Assembly: GCA_022494885.1 (NCBI GenBank)
Contig: JAGVSM010003797.1
Location: 51,212 to 115,211 of the forward strand
Direction of reading: 5' to 3'
Source: Micrasema longulum
Lineage: Eukaryota > Arthropoda > Insecta > Trichoptera > Brachycentridae
DNA: 64,000 nucleotides
Both the position numbers and the translations under genes were made by a program. How positions within the stretch are numbered: position 1 is the first letter of the stretch; every line of letters begins with the position of its first letter. The notes below the pieces were generated by a model. The model searched no databases and had not been told where the DNA came from. It saw only the letters and a program-made list of their open reading frames with translations. Positions 47,507 to 59,031 of this stretch are shown here, piece after piece.

Positions 47507-48806
47507 TATATTTTAGAAAACATACTCTCAAATATTGTCTATAAATTCTATAATCTATTACCAGTAATTATCTATATTTTTTTAGCAAATGGAAATACGG
47601 CCCTTTTAAATCACTCCTCTATTTCTGTAAAGATTGCAAGATGTAAAGTAGGTACTGCAAAGAAGATAGCTTAAAGATGATTTTCTGCATATGGTGGTAA
47701 TATAATATTAAATTCTATGCAATAATTTACCAACACCAACACAAATCAAAATATTTGACTATCCTTTTAAAAAATTCACTCATTACCCTTGCATTACAAT
47801 TTTATTTTTTTTAATATGTATTAAAGTCATTCTAATTTATGTAAGTAGCATATTGTACTTAGATTACAGTCTAACATTTCATAAGGATTAGTTATAGATA
47901 AAAATGCAACGAGATAGACTTATTCAACCTCAGCACTTGGTGCTTTTCCATTTTATACAAAATTATTGAATAGTCGATCTTTAGCAGAAAAAAACTATAT
48001 GTTCTATGGTCGATTCATTCTATGAACATTCTCAGAAGAATTGGGTATCTTCATAATAATTTTAATCAAAGTCCAATTTTTTCAATTGAGAAATGGTAAT
48101 GTCCCTCAGATTTGCATTTATTACTTATTTTTTATATCATAATAAAAACACACATTTGTAAAAATTGTAATTTATTATACAAAGTAATTATTGATATTAT
48201 TTATAAAAGATTATCAAATTCAAACTAATGTGATGTTTAATTTATCAAAATAGTATTAATAACCCTACCCGTCCTTCCTTTCTTTCTCTTTCCATTTTCC
48301 AAGTACTGAAAAGTATTCTTAAGTAGTTGTGTCTCCACAATGGCTAATTTGATCAGCTGAAAACAGACTGTCATTTATGACAAAGTGTACTACCGAGTTC
48401 CCTCGAGCATGGTTGAAAGTGCAATATAATAAAAGATTTAACTTTTGTGACCGTTTTCACTAATACTGCTAAGTTTTCACACAAATCTTTCAAGTTGGTC
48501 ATCAATAATGTCAAAACCATTACCAAAAAACTACGCAAAAAATAAGATTATTTTACTTAAATATCAATAGAAAATATTGTAAAAAAAAAAACATTTTTAC
48601 AAAAAAAAAATGTAAGAAATATATAACACAATATTCAAGTAAGTATAACATTTTAAATGCGTTAGGAATGTGCTGTAGGAATTGGCAAAAACATTTAAGT
48701 CTTTTAACACATCTTAACACCCTCAGTTCAGTTTCATATACATACACTTTCCAGTTTTCACTAGTTGAACAATATACAAAAACAACAAAAGTCTACAATA
48801 ATTTTA

Positions 48807-50399
48807 CTAAAGCTCGTCGTGCGAGTGTTGAGAATTGTCTGAATTATCTTCTACACACGCGGCTGGAGTATTCATTTCAAACACATATTCACATCGATTA
48901 GGTTCTGATACAGCAGTAACACTGTTCTCCAGACCGCAGTGTATGTTGATTCTGGCCGAGCGGTTTGGACCGTTCCAGCACGCCGTGCCCTGAGAGTACA
49001 GCATGGCGCTGTAGCGGTTACCCTCGCCTACCCACTCCCCCCAAGTGCCCAGGCGAGTCTCGGAGCCCCCGTTCTTCGGCTGCTGAGTCGCCCTGTCGAA
49101 GGGGCACAATTTGTAAAGGTACTCTCTGTCTGTATATTCCAGACATTGCCCTGCGAGTGTTGCAAATTCCTCCTGAGGCCCGTAGTCCTTCTCGAGAGAT
49201 TCTTTGATGTTTTGAATTTCATTTTCAATGTCTCGTACGGCTCTATCGGCCTCGGAATATTTGGAACGGGCTTCGGTGGCTATTCTCACGAGGTGCTGCG
49301 TCTCTTCGTCGTACCGAGGGTCGGGCTCGGGGTGATCATCCTCGGAAGCGGCTTCGTCCACCGCTTCCTTTTCCGCCGCTTCCTCATCTTCCACATCCTC
49401 TTCTCCTTCCGAGCTCTCCCTGTTGGGGTCGTCCTCCGAATCCTCTCCGTCATTTCCCTCGGCCATATCTTCTACTTCAGAAGTTGCCGGTGGCTTGAAA
49501 GTTCCTCCTTCTATCATGAGATAGGGTTTGATGAGAGGCCAGGATTTCTCTGGAAAATCGACCAAGGAAATTTCGTCATTTTCCGCTAAAAAGAAACGGG
49601 CTTCCTCTTCCGACACCTCTCCGTTTCTATCCTTATCAAAAGTGGACCGAGTTTGGATTTCCGCGATACTCAGAAGGCCATTTTTATCAGAATCAAACTT
49701 CTGGAATATTTCCTCAGCCTCCCTAGCGTTCGCTTCGGCCTCCTCCACTTCCCGGATCTTGCGCTCTGCCTCCTCGGCGTCCCTGTACTGCTTTAGAGCT
49801 GCGTTCTCCGCAGTCTCCGCGTCGTCCTTGAGCCTCCCCTTCTCGCCCGCCAGCAGCTCGGCCTCTTGCTTGTTCTTCTCCAGCTCCTGTATCCTCTCCT
49901 CCATCTCGCGCTTGAGGACGCCGCCCTTCCGTATGACCTCCGCCCGCAGCTGACTGCCGGCCTTGAGCAGCTCGGCCCGCCGGAGCGCCTCCAGCCGCGC
50001 CTCCCTGCCCATCTCACTGCAGGTGTTGACGCACTCGGAGTCCGGTCGCGCGTACTCGTCCGAGGCATCGCAGCAGTCGCAGATTCCGTCGTTCACTCTC
50101 GAGCTGGGTATGTTGAGAGGCCTGTGCCCGGCGTTGGTGCAATGGAAAACGCCGTTAAGGCACGCCGACGTCCCGGGTTCGTCGCTGCCATCGAAACAAT
50201 CGCAGTAATCGTCGTTGACTTGATTGAAAGGAATGGTCAGGGAACCGTCGAAACAGGTAAAATTCTTACCAGGGGCATACAAAGGAGCTCTCGAAATAGA
50301 AACCCCACGAGGTCTCGGCACTTCGGAACATTCGCAAACGAGTAAAATAGCGAAAGATAGAACAAACAATTCACCTTTATAAAAATTTGACAAAATCAT
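48807..50399 (-). CDS. PRKCSH: Glucosidase II subunit beta (80K-H)
   Basis: Non-catalytic subunit of ER glucosidase II: holds the alpha subunit in the ER and presents N-glycans for glucose trimming in the calnexin cycle. It has 530 residues in one uninterrupted frame. Signal peptide at about 1-24. Paired cysteine-rich LDL-receptor-A-like repeats with YCDCFDGSDEPGTSAC (65-80) and ICDCCDASDEYARPDSEC (106-123). A charged coiled coil runs from 130 to 230, followed by EF-hand-like loops DSDKNGLLSIAE (236-247) and DKDRNGEVSEEE (255-266). An acidic stretch spans 308-360 and a second coil 365-410. The C-terminal MRH lectin domain (about 418-516) has Q440, R502 and the CEY near 503-505. The ER-retrieval signal is HDEL (527-530). 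The lack of any intron is notable beside intron-rich neighbours. Divergent from the p24 gene. Confidence 0.95.
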   Translation of the reverse strand: MILSNFYKGELFVLSFAILLVCECSEVPRPRGVSISRAPLYAPGKNFTCFDGSLTIPFNQVNDDYCDCFDGSDEPGTSACLNGVFHCTNAGHRPLNIPSSRVNDGICDCCDASDEYARPDSECVNTCSEMGREARLEALRRAELLKAGSQLRAEVIRKGGVLKREMEERIQELEKNKQEAELLAGEKGRLKDDAETAENAALKQYRDAEEAERKIREVEEAEANAREAEEIFQKFDSDKNGLLSIAEIQTRSTFDKDRNGEVSEEEARFFLAENDEISLVDFPEKSWPLIKPYLMIEGGTFKPPATSEVEDMAEGNDGEDSEDDPNRESSEGEEDVEDEEAAEKEAVDEAASEDDHPEPDPRYDEETQHLVRIATEARSKYSEADRAVRDIENEIQNIKESLEKDYGPQEEFATLAGQCLEYTDREYLYKLCPFDRATQQPKNGGSETRLGTWGEWVGEGNRYSAMLYSQGTACWNGPNRSARINIHCGLENSVTAVSEPNRCEYVFEMNTPAACVEDNSDNSQHSHDEL

Positions 50400-50799
50400 G
50401 ATGTTTCGTTTATTTCACCGGCCGTCAACCCAACCAACACGAAGTTGCTAACACTTCGGAAGTTCGAAATAGTCTAGTCAGATCTAGAAACGTCACATTC
50501 CGGTCATAGTTGATAATTTTCGTTTTATTGTGTAAAAATTTAAATAGAATAATAAAAAAAAACTTTTATGAAACCAAAACATTACTTAAAATTACGAAAT
50601 TAATTTTGTGCAAAAATTTTATTCCTAACAGGATTTTTTTAATGTTTAAAAATGTATATTCAAATATTGCGCTTTTCAATTTCTTGTCGATGCTTCCGGC
50701 CACGTTCGAATTATACGCAGCTAGCTTCATATCAGTGGCGGTGTATTATGTGTCAAATTGTGGGATCTTCTGTTTCTTGATAACAGAAAATTATTAAAA
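50400..50799. promoter_or_regulatory. Divergent promoter between glucosidase II beta and p24
   Basis: The start codons lie 400 bases apart, head to head, so the two promoters and 5' leaders share this interval. The 50400-50510 part is more GC-rich and the rest is AT-rich. No clear TATA box or other motif is recognisable. Confidence 0.6.
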
Positions 50800-53700
50800 A
50801 TGAAGCTCTGGACGGGATGTTTTCTGTTCATATCGCTTCTTTATTTAGATTATTCCGGTGGCGTAGAATTGACATTCGAATTGCCGGATAATGCTAGAGA
50901 ATGTTTCTACCAAGAAATTCAGAAAAATACTTCGGCGACTTTAGAATTTCAGGTAATGTACAACTCTTTCATGCAATGATTTTATGTATTTCTGTCTGAT
51001 ATAAACCTACCTTTAGTTTCTTATATGCACTATAATGTTTAATCGGGCCTTTCTATTTACAATCGATAAGCAACGATTTAGGGGTTAGGCAGTGTATATA
51101 CTTGTCATTAATTATTTCATTGAAAGCCACATTATCGAATAAACCTGGCAGGGTTCGTAATTGATTATATTTTTGCTTCGTGAATGAATCATAATAAATT
51201 TAGTTCAACCTAACACAATGTGACTTTATTTCCACCTGATTTGACCATTGCTTAGTGAAGTTCTGTAATACTAATTCAATTGCTTAGCTATTATTTTACC
51301 AAATAAAACTTAATATGTGAGCTTATTAGAATAATATTTCATTATCCTTATGTTACCCTTGGTTATAATAATGTTAAGTACTAGCGTTAAATGTGTGGGT
51401 AATAAATACCATCAAATTTTATAAGACATATTGTCTTTTATTTTTAAAGATAAAATAAACATTTGCATTCTTATATTATGTACCCAAATATTTCAATTTT
51501 GAGGGGCATTTGCAACGAGTTGTAAATAACTCGCTATTCAAAATGGAAATCAAGTTGTCGTAAAGTGGGGTTCGACCACAGCCCGGTTACCACAATCAAG
51601 TTAATTAAATTCAGTAGCAATAATGATATTTCCTTAAATATAGTACTGTTTTTATAATGCACCATCTTGAATCATGAATGCTTTAAAATTTAGTTTTTCC
51701 TTAACATATTTAAGTAAAACTATCAAAATAATTTTACAAAGAATAAGTTAATAATAGATTATACAGTCCATTAAAATATGCAGTACTCTCTGATTTATGT
51801 GTGCGTAACAATAAGTTTTCATGTAAATCATTATAGTGTCCCTACTAACACAACTGAAATTTCTATGTTTACTTGATTTACCGACAGGCACTGACACATT
51901 AACGTCGGGTTATGAAGCATTCAAACGCACTATACTGTCTACAATAAATATCCTTCCCTACAAAAATGCTGTAAAAACAAAAAAACACCAAAATGGTGGT
52001 ACCGTACTTATGTCCTTAGTTTTACAGTATCTTATTTACGTATTTGTGTAATAAGTCATCATACTGAGATTAAGATTCATTTGGAACTTATAAAAATAAA
52101 ACATTTTTTATAAGTAAATATTAATGACTTTTCCAATGACTTTAGGTCGTCACCGGTGGCCAGTATGATGTGGACGTTATACTTGAATCTCCCACTAAAG
52201 AAGTTTTATATAAACAAATAAAAATGCAATTTGACTCCCACACGTTTGTGGCCCCAGTAGATGGTAAGATTATATCCATTTATTTTTAATGTTTAATATC
52301 GCAAGAAAAATAGGCCATAATTTATTTACATATTTATTATTATACTATGAGAAACATTTATTAAAAAAACAAAATTATTATAAGAGTCTTCCTCCTTATA
52401 TAACCTGTTTTGAAAAGGAATGAACGCTGTTTGATTATTTTTGTCTTTGTTAATTGTGCTTCGGCCAAATTTTAATTTCTTTATACCTATTATCTTTATT
52501 CTCTGTGGAAGCATATTAAGCATTGTGAACGTTAAAAAAATGACATCCTCAGTCCAGTTAATTATTTCGTCTAAAAAAGTAAGCAGAATCATCAAATCAT
52601 GTTTTGGTTTTGAAGCTTGCAGCAATGCCGGAGGTGGCTATCTTTTGGACAGAAAAGAATAAAATAAAATTCTAAGATGATTTAAAAAATCCAGTAATCC
52701 TATAAAGATTTTGGCATACTCAAAATATACTTAAAATTGTTACAATGTCAACAAAATATATTGATTGAAAAAAAAAAGATAAATTATACAAACAAATCAT
52801 TTCAACCGTTATAGTGCAATATGTCGCAACCCACAAAAAATACAAAAATTACTTAAGTAAGCAAAACTGCTTAAAACTGTATTATTCTTGTACTGGCAAA
52901 ATGTAGCCCACAAAAATATTTGAGATAAGATCAATGCTCCAAAAATTAGGACACAATATGTCCAATCCCGCTTAAAAACAATGCTAACCTATAATATTAA
53001 AAATTAAATCAAGGTAATTTACTAATAAAGACAAGAGCGAAAACGTTTCTACCCTCTCCTGTAAAATTAGGTGAATGTGGGATTGTGACATTGAACTATA
53101 CCTGTCGATTTGCTCAACTTATGGCCACCCTATGGAATATAAAAAGTATAAATTTATGATGTAATACCTACTGCGTGTATATGTAACAGAGACCTAAATT
53201 TTTTGTTGGTTTTTTTTTTGTTCAGGTATTTACACTGCTTGCTTTAGCAATGAATTCAGTACATTCTCCCACAAGGTGGTGTACATGGACTTCCAGGCGG
53301 GCCCTGAACCCGCCCTACCTGGAGTCGGAGAGCATGCCACAGTCCTAACGCAGGTAACTACTTTAAAGAGAAACCTCTCAGTTTTGGGCAATCTATTTAT
53401 GTTCCAGTAAAACAGTCTGGGTCAGGGCCAATTTTATCATATCATCTTTAACTGGGGAATTTAGTTTTGCGTTTGATAAAAAGTGTGTATGTGCAACGGG
53501 AATTTATTTCTATTTGATTACGGATTATTTCGTCACGCCCATAGTAAACATAGCAGCGACGAAAAACGTCATCAAGCTCATAGTAAACACTTGATGAAAG
53601 GTAGGTCTCGTAGTTTCGCCACGGGCAGACCTTTTGTCAACAACATAATAGAAAAAGAAAACGCAGCGCAGATTGTGATGATTACCTTTATTGAAAATTC

Positions 53701-56382
53701 AAGAAATCATAATGACCAGCAGTACTTTTCACCTGTAGAGAGAATATCAAAATTTGAAATCAAACATAATAAACACATCCGGAGAGTCAGCGCAACTCGA
53801 CACCTAAATATATTATATTAACAAACAAAATAAACTGTAGATCATCACGCCCACTATAGAGTAATTGTTTTAAGGTCTTGACGGAATATTTTGACATACT
53901 CAGTTAACAGGTTAAAAAAAATCATACATTAATAAACAAGAACTAACATGTTCATGTACGCCAACTGCCGTCAGTATAAAAGACATTGGTAGTGAAAAGA
54001 CATCTATAGCCTATGTGAAATTGAAGTAATTATATGGTAGGAGATATTGTGTCCCTTTAAAAATAGTCAGCGATGAAACTATCCTAGTATATTAGTCAAA
54101 TAAGATTTACTTCAAACCATCAACTATGGTCCAATCGGAATTGAAATATTCCAAAAAATAAGAAAGTTTTAAAATGTGTCCATATGAGTGGATCCTATGA
54201 GAAAAACAAGTCCGCAAATGTGTTAAAGATAAATTTACATAAAAAACAATATGACCCTGTGGGTTTTTTTTTAATAGAAAAGAAATATTAGCGTTCTTAT
54301 AATTTACCCTAATATTTCAATTTTGGTGGCCATTTTCAACGAGTTGTAAATAACTCACTATTAGAAAATGGAAATCAAGTTGGGGTAGAGTGGGGTTTGA
54401 ACCTCGGACCTCCGGCCCGTGAGTCCGCAACACTAGCCACGGGACCACAATCCGACACGGGTTAAAGAAGAGTGTTTGTGGAGCTTACAAGGACTACCGT
54501 AGCCTGCATACTCTCTGGTGAAATGGGGTAGCGAAAGAGAACCAACACCCGACCAGTTACGAACATCTCAGTTGCACTGCAATATTTGGAAGGTTCAAAT
54601 AATTGATTTGATATATTATGTACATACCATTTTTACGCCCAGCAGAATCTAGATTCTCCAATATTCTTCTGTCTGAGCTACTTATAACTCCGCAATAATA
54701 ATAATATGATTCAGATCTTGAAAAGTGAATAGTAAAAAAATATATATATTCAAGTATTGCATTATGGACTTAGTTATTTATTTAGTTATATATGCCATTT
54801 ACATAATATGTTATTAAAAGAGGGTCTTTATAACTCTTTTAACCTGATCTAATGAAGTTGATTTCCTCTTTTTGTCAAGATTATATCTGTAACTTTATTT
54901 TGTAGTTGGGTAGTGATAACTTAAATATATTAGAATATGAGACATATTCATTGCCAGTTTTTTGTATTATATTAATAGGTATATAAATAGATAAAGGAAA
55001 ATATAATTGATCTGTACTTGATTTAGAAGAGTTTTAAAAAGGTAGAAATATGTTTTTATTTGTGAGTTTTTATGTGTTTTTTTTATGTTTTATATGAATT
55101 TGATACGACTTTAATTATATTTAATAAGGTATGTTTCAAAATTATGTAAAATGTCTCCCTCAGCACGGGACAGCCCAGTGAGGGAACATTATCATTTATT
55201 AGTGTAAAAAATGCAATACATACACTGTAAAAGTACAAATAAATAAATAAAATAAAAAATCTACTGACTTAAAAAATACTATGTGAATGAGACATAAAAT
55301 AAATTCCTTTAGTTTTACTTTTAATTGAATTATGTTTTTTTTTTTAAAGTTATTTGTAGTTGTCAAGTTAACCTTGAAGTTTTTCACATCATGAACATGT
55401 AAATATAAAAAAAACTAAATGACAAACTATGTATGTCATTAAGCGGAATCAAATGTCTTTTTTTTTTACTTCGGATAACAGTTGCTTTTCCGTCTATTAT
55501 TAAAACAGCAGTTATCATTGGATTACATATGTTAAATGTTGATACAGATGTTTAGAAGTAGTGAACATTTATAACTCCAATGGAAATAGCCATTAAATAT
55601 AGTTTTTAGAAGTTATTATCTTTTGTACCAATAAATGCACAATAACTGCAAAATAATAATGTTTTAATCCATAAACATGCAAATTTCTTATCATACACAA
55701 GTATCTTATCTCTGGTTGTAAAATAAGGTTTTACTGTTTGAAAATACAATGTGTTAACATTAAAAAATGTTTTATTTTGTCATTTGCATTTTCGCAATAT
55801 ATTGGGTTAGGTATCTAAGCACATAACATGTTGTTGTCCTATGGCTCACGGATCATAGGTCCGAGATTCGAACCCCACTCTACCCCAACTTGAATTCCAT
55901 TTTCTAATAGTGAGTTATTTACAACTCTTTGAAAATTGATATATTCGGGTAAATCATAAAAACACAATTATTTATTTTCAAAATTACAAATATTTTAATC
56001 AGGCCATTTCCTAAAACTCTATAACTTGTGCTGGAAAAATGGGAACCAAGTTGTGATAGAGTAGGATTTGAACGGGACACGGACAACCCGGTTCAAAGTT
56101 AAGATTCAGTAAAACAGTCTCAAATGAATATTTTCTTATATTTTTCAGTTGGAATCATCAGCACAAGAGATCCACCAGTCGCTGAATAAAATCCTAGATT
56201 TCCAAACTCACCACCGGTTGCGGGAGGCCCAGGGCAGGAAGCGAGCCGAGGACATCAACGAGAGAGTGCACTGGTGGTCCATCGGAGAGAGTGTGGCCAT
56301 TTTCTGCATTACGGTCGGACAAGTTCTCATCCTCAAGAACTTCTTCACAGACCGGCCGTCCGCCACGTACGGGAGAATGTAG
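50800..56382 (+). CDS. p24-1: p24-gamma cargo receptor (TMED3/TMED7, p24-1 type)
   Basis: Type I membrane protein of the p24 family, which cycles between ER and Golgi in COPII/COPI vesicles and helps cargo selection. Coding exons: 50800-50952, 52146-52263, 53226-53353 and 56149-56382. Borders are GT/AG and phases join to 210 residues. A signal peptide (about 1-20) precedes [19 protein letters not shown]. The GOLD domain runs to about residue 110 ([28 protein letters not shown]). A coiled region contains [20 protein letters not shown], the family signature. One membrane segment (about 178-198, [19 protein letters not shown]) is followed by a short tail [14 protein letters not shown] with the FF COPII-type signal but no dilysine. 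Vertebrate TMED7 ends similarly in FF plus a short tail. An in-frame TTG-led extension upstream is not needed. Confidence 0.94.
51479..51605 (-). repeat. SINE family C copy
   Basis: 'cgagttgtaaataactcgc', 'aaatggaaatcaagttg' and 'agtggggttcgacca' (B box inverse) match 54306-54462. The head is shortened to 'cccggttaccacaatc'. Intron 1 of the p24 gene. Confidence 0.75.
52382..52432. repeat. Short hairpin repeat, copy in p24 intron 2
   Basis: 'agagtcttcctccttatat' with 'aaaaggaatgaacgctgtt' resembles 29255-29315 in order and spacing, diverged. Confidence 0.4.
53940..54240 (+). mobile_element. Internally deleted relative of the 32815-34005 element
   Basis: 'gaaaagacatctatagcc', 'atggtaggagatattgtgt', 'tagtcaaataagattta', 'aactatggtccaatcggaa' and 'gagtggatcctatga' are the reverse complement of pieces at both ends of 32815-34005, here contiguous. 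About 930 bases present there are missing here. Confidence 0.7.
54306..54462 (-). repeat. tRNA-derived SINE, family C, full-length
   Basis: Minus-strand head 'tgtggtcccgtggctagtg' (A-box region), B box 'gaggttcaaaccccactc' near 54385-54410, and body to 'ccaaaattgaaatatt'. It forms an inverted pair with 55801-55957 in the same intron. Confidence 0.8.
55801..55957 (+). repeat. tRNA-derived SINE, family C
   Basis: 'ccgagattcgaaccccact' (B box), 'ctaccccaacttgaattcc' and 'ctaatagtgagttatttac' are collinear with the minus-strand copy at 54306-54462. The head is diverged. Confidence 0.8.
56022..56096 (-). repeat. SINE family C fragment
   Basis: 'aatgggaaccaagttgtga' and 'gagtaggatttgaacggga' match the B-box half of family C. 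It lies about 50 bases upstream of the last p24 exon. Confidence 0.55.
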
Positions 56383-59031
56383 TGTTTGTTTGGTCTAAAT
56401 TTATCCTTTAGCAACACTTATTATTGGCCGCCGCAAACTTAAAAACTGAAGTTTGGAAGAGTCGTGACTGAATATTACGTGATTGTGTTCTGATGCGAGT
56501 TTGAGGAAAAAGACTTGTAAATTATTATTTAAGTATTGGATTGTGTTTGTTGTTTTATTTTTTTCAATTATTGTTCTCATCGCATATTGGTTGTGTCGAG
56601 CATCGGAAGGGCATTACTGTGGTATTAGGAGAAGCTTACAATCTAAATTGTTATTCTGTAGAGTTGGCTAGGTAGAAATAATAATTTTTAAAGATTTTAT
56701 TTTAATCTTTGCAATGCTGAGGAGTCAAATGTGTTCCTTCTCCGCATATGTAATGTGTGAATAATAATAAACTACGCAGTTATCCAAAATTCCATAGGAG
56801 AACTCGAAATGAAATTCCTTGTTAACTTTGTACAAATAAACATTTCAACCTGAATTTATCTGTTACACATTAATTCTTTTATATACCTACCCGTTCTAAT
56901 ATAAATAAGCATATTTATACCATTTTTCGTACTGTCCTTATGTAGAATGTAAATTACATTACCCCATTAAACTTTTTTACTTTAATATGTACTCATATGT
57001 AAAGATGACTACTTTATCATCTAATTATTCCACTAGCATTTCAATATCTGATGGCGAATGTTTAAAATTATCAAAAGTTTTTGTCTCTTCTCTCGAAGAG
57101 GCAAAAACTTTCTTAAGTGGTCATATTCAGAGTTGTGCTATGATGTGACTACTTTGTAACTGCATACAATAATCATTAATATATCCACAGATTACACACA
57201 TTTGCCAAGTGTATGTTATCTGTGGATTTCACATACTAAGGACGATTTGTGATTCTTCCACTTGGGAATGAATAAAATGTTAAACATTCATCGTGGCAAA
57301 ATCGGCGATGATAATATAAGTTTAAAACTATAACTTTTCTGCCATTTTATCTTTGCTATCTTGCATTATTACATATAATACATCTTTACTTTAAAATTTA
57401 TCCAACTTATATGTTATTTATCATTATCCTATTGGATGTCAATCTCCTTAGATTATAATCTTAGACAAATTTAATAAAATAATACCAATAGTCTATAATT
57501 ATATTATGTGAAAGAATATTTATTTGATCTGATCCGATTCTAACTTCTGTTTGGAAAAACCACCTGTAGAGCACATAACATAATTATATGTAGCGGCCAA
57601 ACATAATTGAAGACACAAGTGGATAAAGGTGTTGTGTGACAAAAACAAAAAGCAGAGATATCTAGGATTAAAGTTTTGAACACCAGTACAATTAGTGATA
57701 ATATAACACCTTCATTTCCTCATAAAATTGGTTTTCTGCTACTTTTTGATGGTGTAGTTGGTTTTATATGAAAGGGCTATACATAAAATCTTCATCTAAA
57801 AAAATAATAATAAAAGTACATTTTTAAAAATTTGGGACAGTACACCTTTATTGTTAACACCTTTAGTTGATACTCAATCAAGTTTTAACATTTAGGCAAC
57901 CATTTCATTGTGGGTGAAATAGACTTTTTTTAGAGAAATTCTGAAAGTCTCTGATTACGCTTATGTATATTCAATAGCATATCCCTTTATTATTAATACT
58001 AATAATACTTTCTGTGAATCGTAATGAAATGTATTATAAATAATATTTATGGCAGTAAATTGAGTTTATTTATATTATGTAATTTCACTTACATATTCAT
58101 CAAATTCAAAAATTACAATTTTCCGAGTGGGAATTTAACAATTAAAAAAATATATTGTGGTATTATTGCAAATAGAAAAACACAATTTGGCAGTTTATGA
58201 TCACAAAATTTTATTTTTCAATGAATTCTGCGTGTTCTTCAGGAGGTTTTGTTCCATCATTAACTTTCCATTTGAAAAACAATGCAATCTCTAACTTTAC
58301 TGTTACCTGAGGCTAAATCAAATGAAACTGTACTTTTGGAAATAAAATTATTTATTTTGTATATAGGTGCCAGTTTATTTTGTTAATCGATGGCTTTTTA
58401 AAATTATTCTTACACACATAAATTTTTATTTTTTATTTTAATTTTCACAGGTTTTTGTAATGTTGTATAAATTTGATAATTTAATAAAGTTCATTGTGTT
58501 AACATAGGCATTTTATTTGTATATTTTTAAGACGTAAAATTTTACTGTCTCATGACTAAAATCTATCTTTCATCTCGAGAAAAAACTCGCTCTTTGATAA
58601 AAATAAAAACATATATGCAAGGAAATTAAGTATTCAAATGTAATTTCATAGTATACATATAAATCAAAATAAATAATTACTGTAAAAAAAAATGTTTGAA
58701 ATATGTAGAAATTATTTGTAAAATAGTTTTGAATATTAAATTGAAGATTCAATTAAATTATGACATCAAACATTCACATTGCGGATTTAGTACTGTTAAA
58801 ACTGATAAAGTTCTGTTAACATGATAGTTGTTTTCACATATTTGTGTGAAGGAAGTTAATAGTTTTTTAATTCATACAAATAAAGGAAGAGATGATTAAA
58901 TTAAAATATGATTTATTATAACTTACAGCGATAAATTCCTACAAAATATGAAAATATAATATTTTCGAGATCACAATATAAAATGAATAACATTGTTCTT
59001 ATTGGACTAATGGAATAATATCACAAATGTA
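56383..59031. other. Convergent intergenic region between p24 and MFSD1
   Basis: No coding exon recognised. The likely p24 polyadenylation hexamer is AATAAA at 56835-56840; a likely MFSD1 one (minus strand) is at 58912-58917. A hairpin at 57183-57228 ('atccacagattacacac' against 'gtgtatgttatctgtggat') and another near 57070-57112 are the only structures I see. The rest is AT-rich. Confidence 0.5.

Larger units (their letters stand above)
44066..48806. other. Convergent intergenic region and 3' UTRs of the adaptor and glucosidase II beta genes
   Basis: No coding exon recognised. A plausible plus-strand polyadenylation hexamer for the adaptor gene is AATAAA at 44485-44490. For the minus-strand gene, AATAAA (read as TTTATT) at 48171-48176 is one candidate. 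Contains the dispersed repeat at 45170-45290 and a SINE at 47353-47506. The rest is AT-rich with no visible structure. Confidence 0.5.

Noticed and set aside
48939..49589. 216-residue open frame on the plus strand, plus others at 49528-49953 and 49866-50345
   Set aside because: They lie wholly antisense to the glucosidase II beta exon, show no family resemblance, and are explained by its GC-rich, stop-poor complement.
53483..53821. 112-residue plus-strand open frame with repeated HAHSKH-like segments
   Set aside because: It lies in p24 intron 3 beside mobile DNA. The repeat comes from a local duplication near 53536-53590. I recognise no family and see no splice or promoter support, so it is not listed as a gene.
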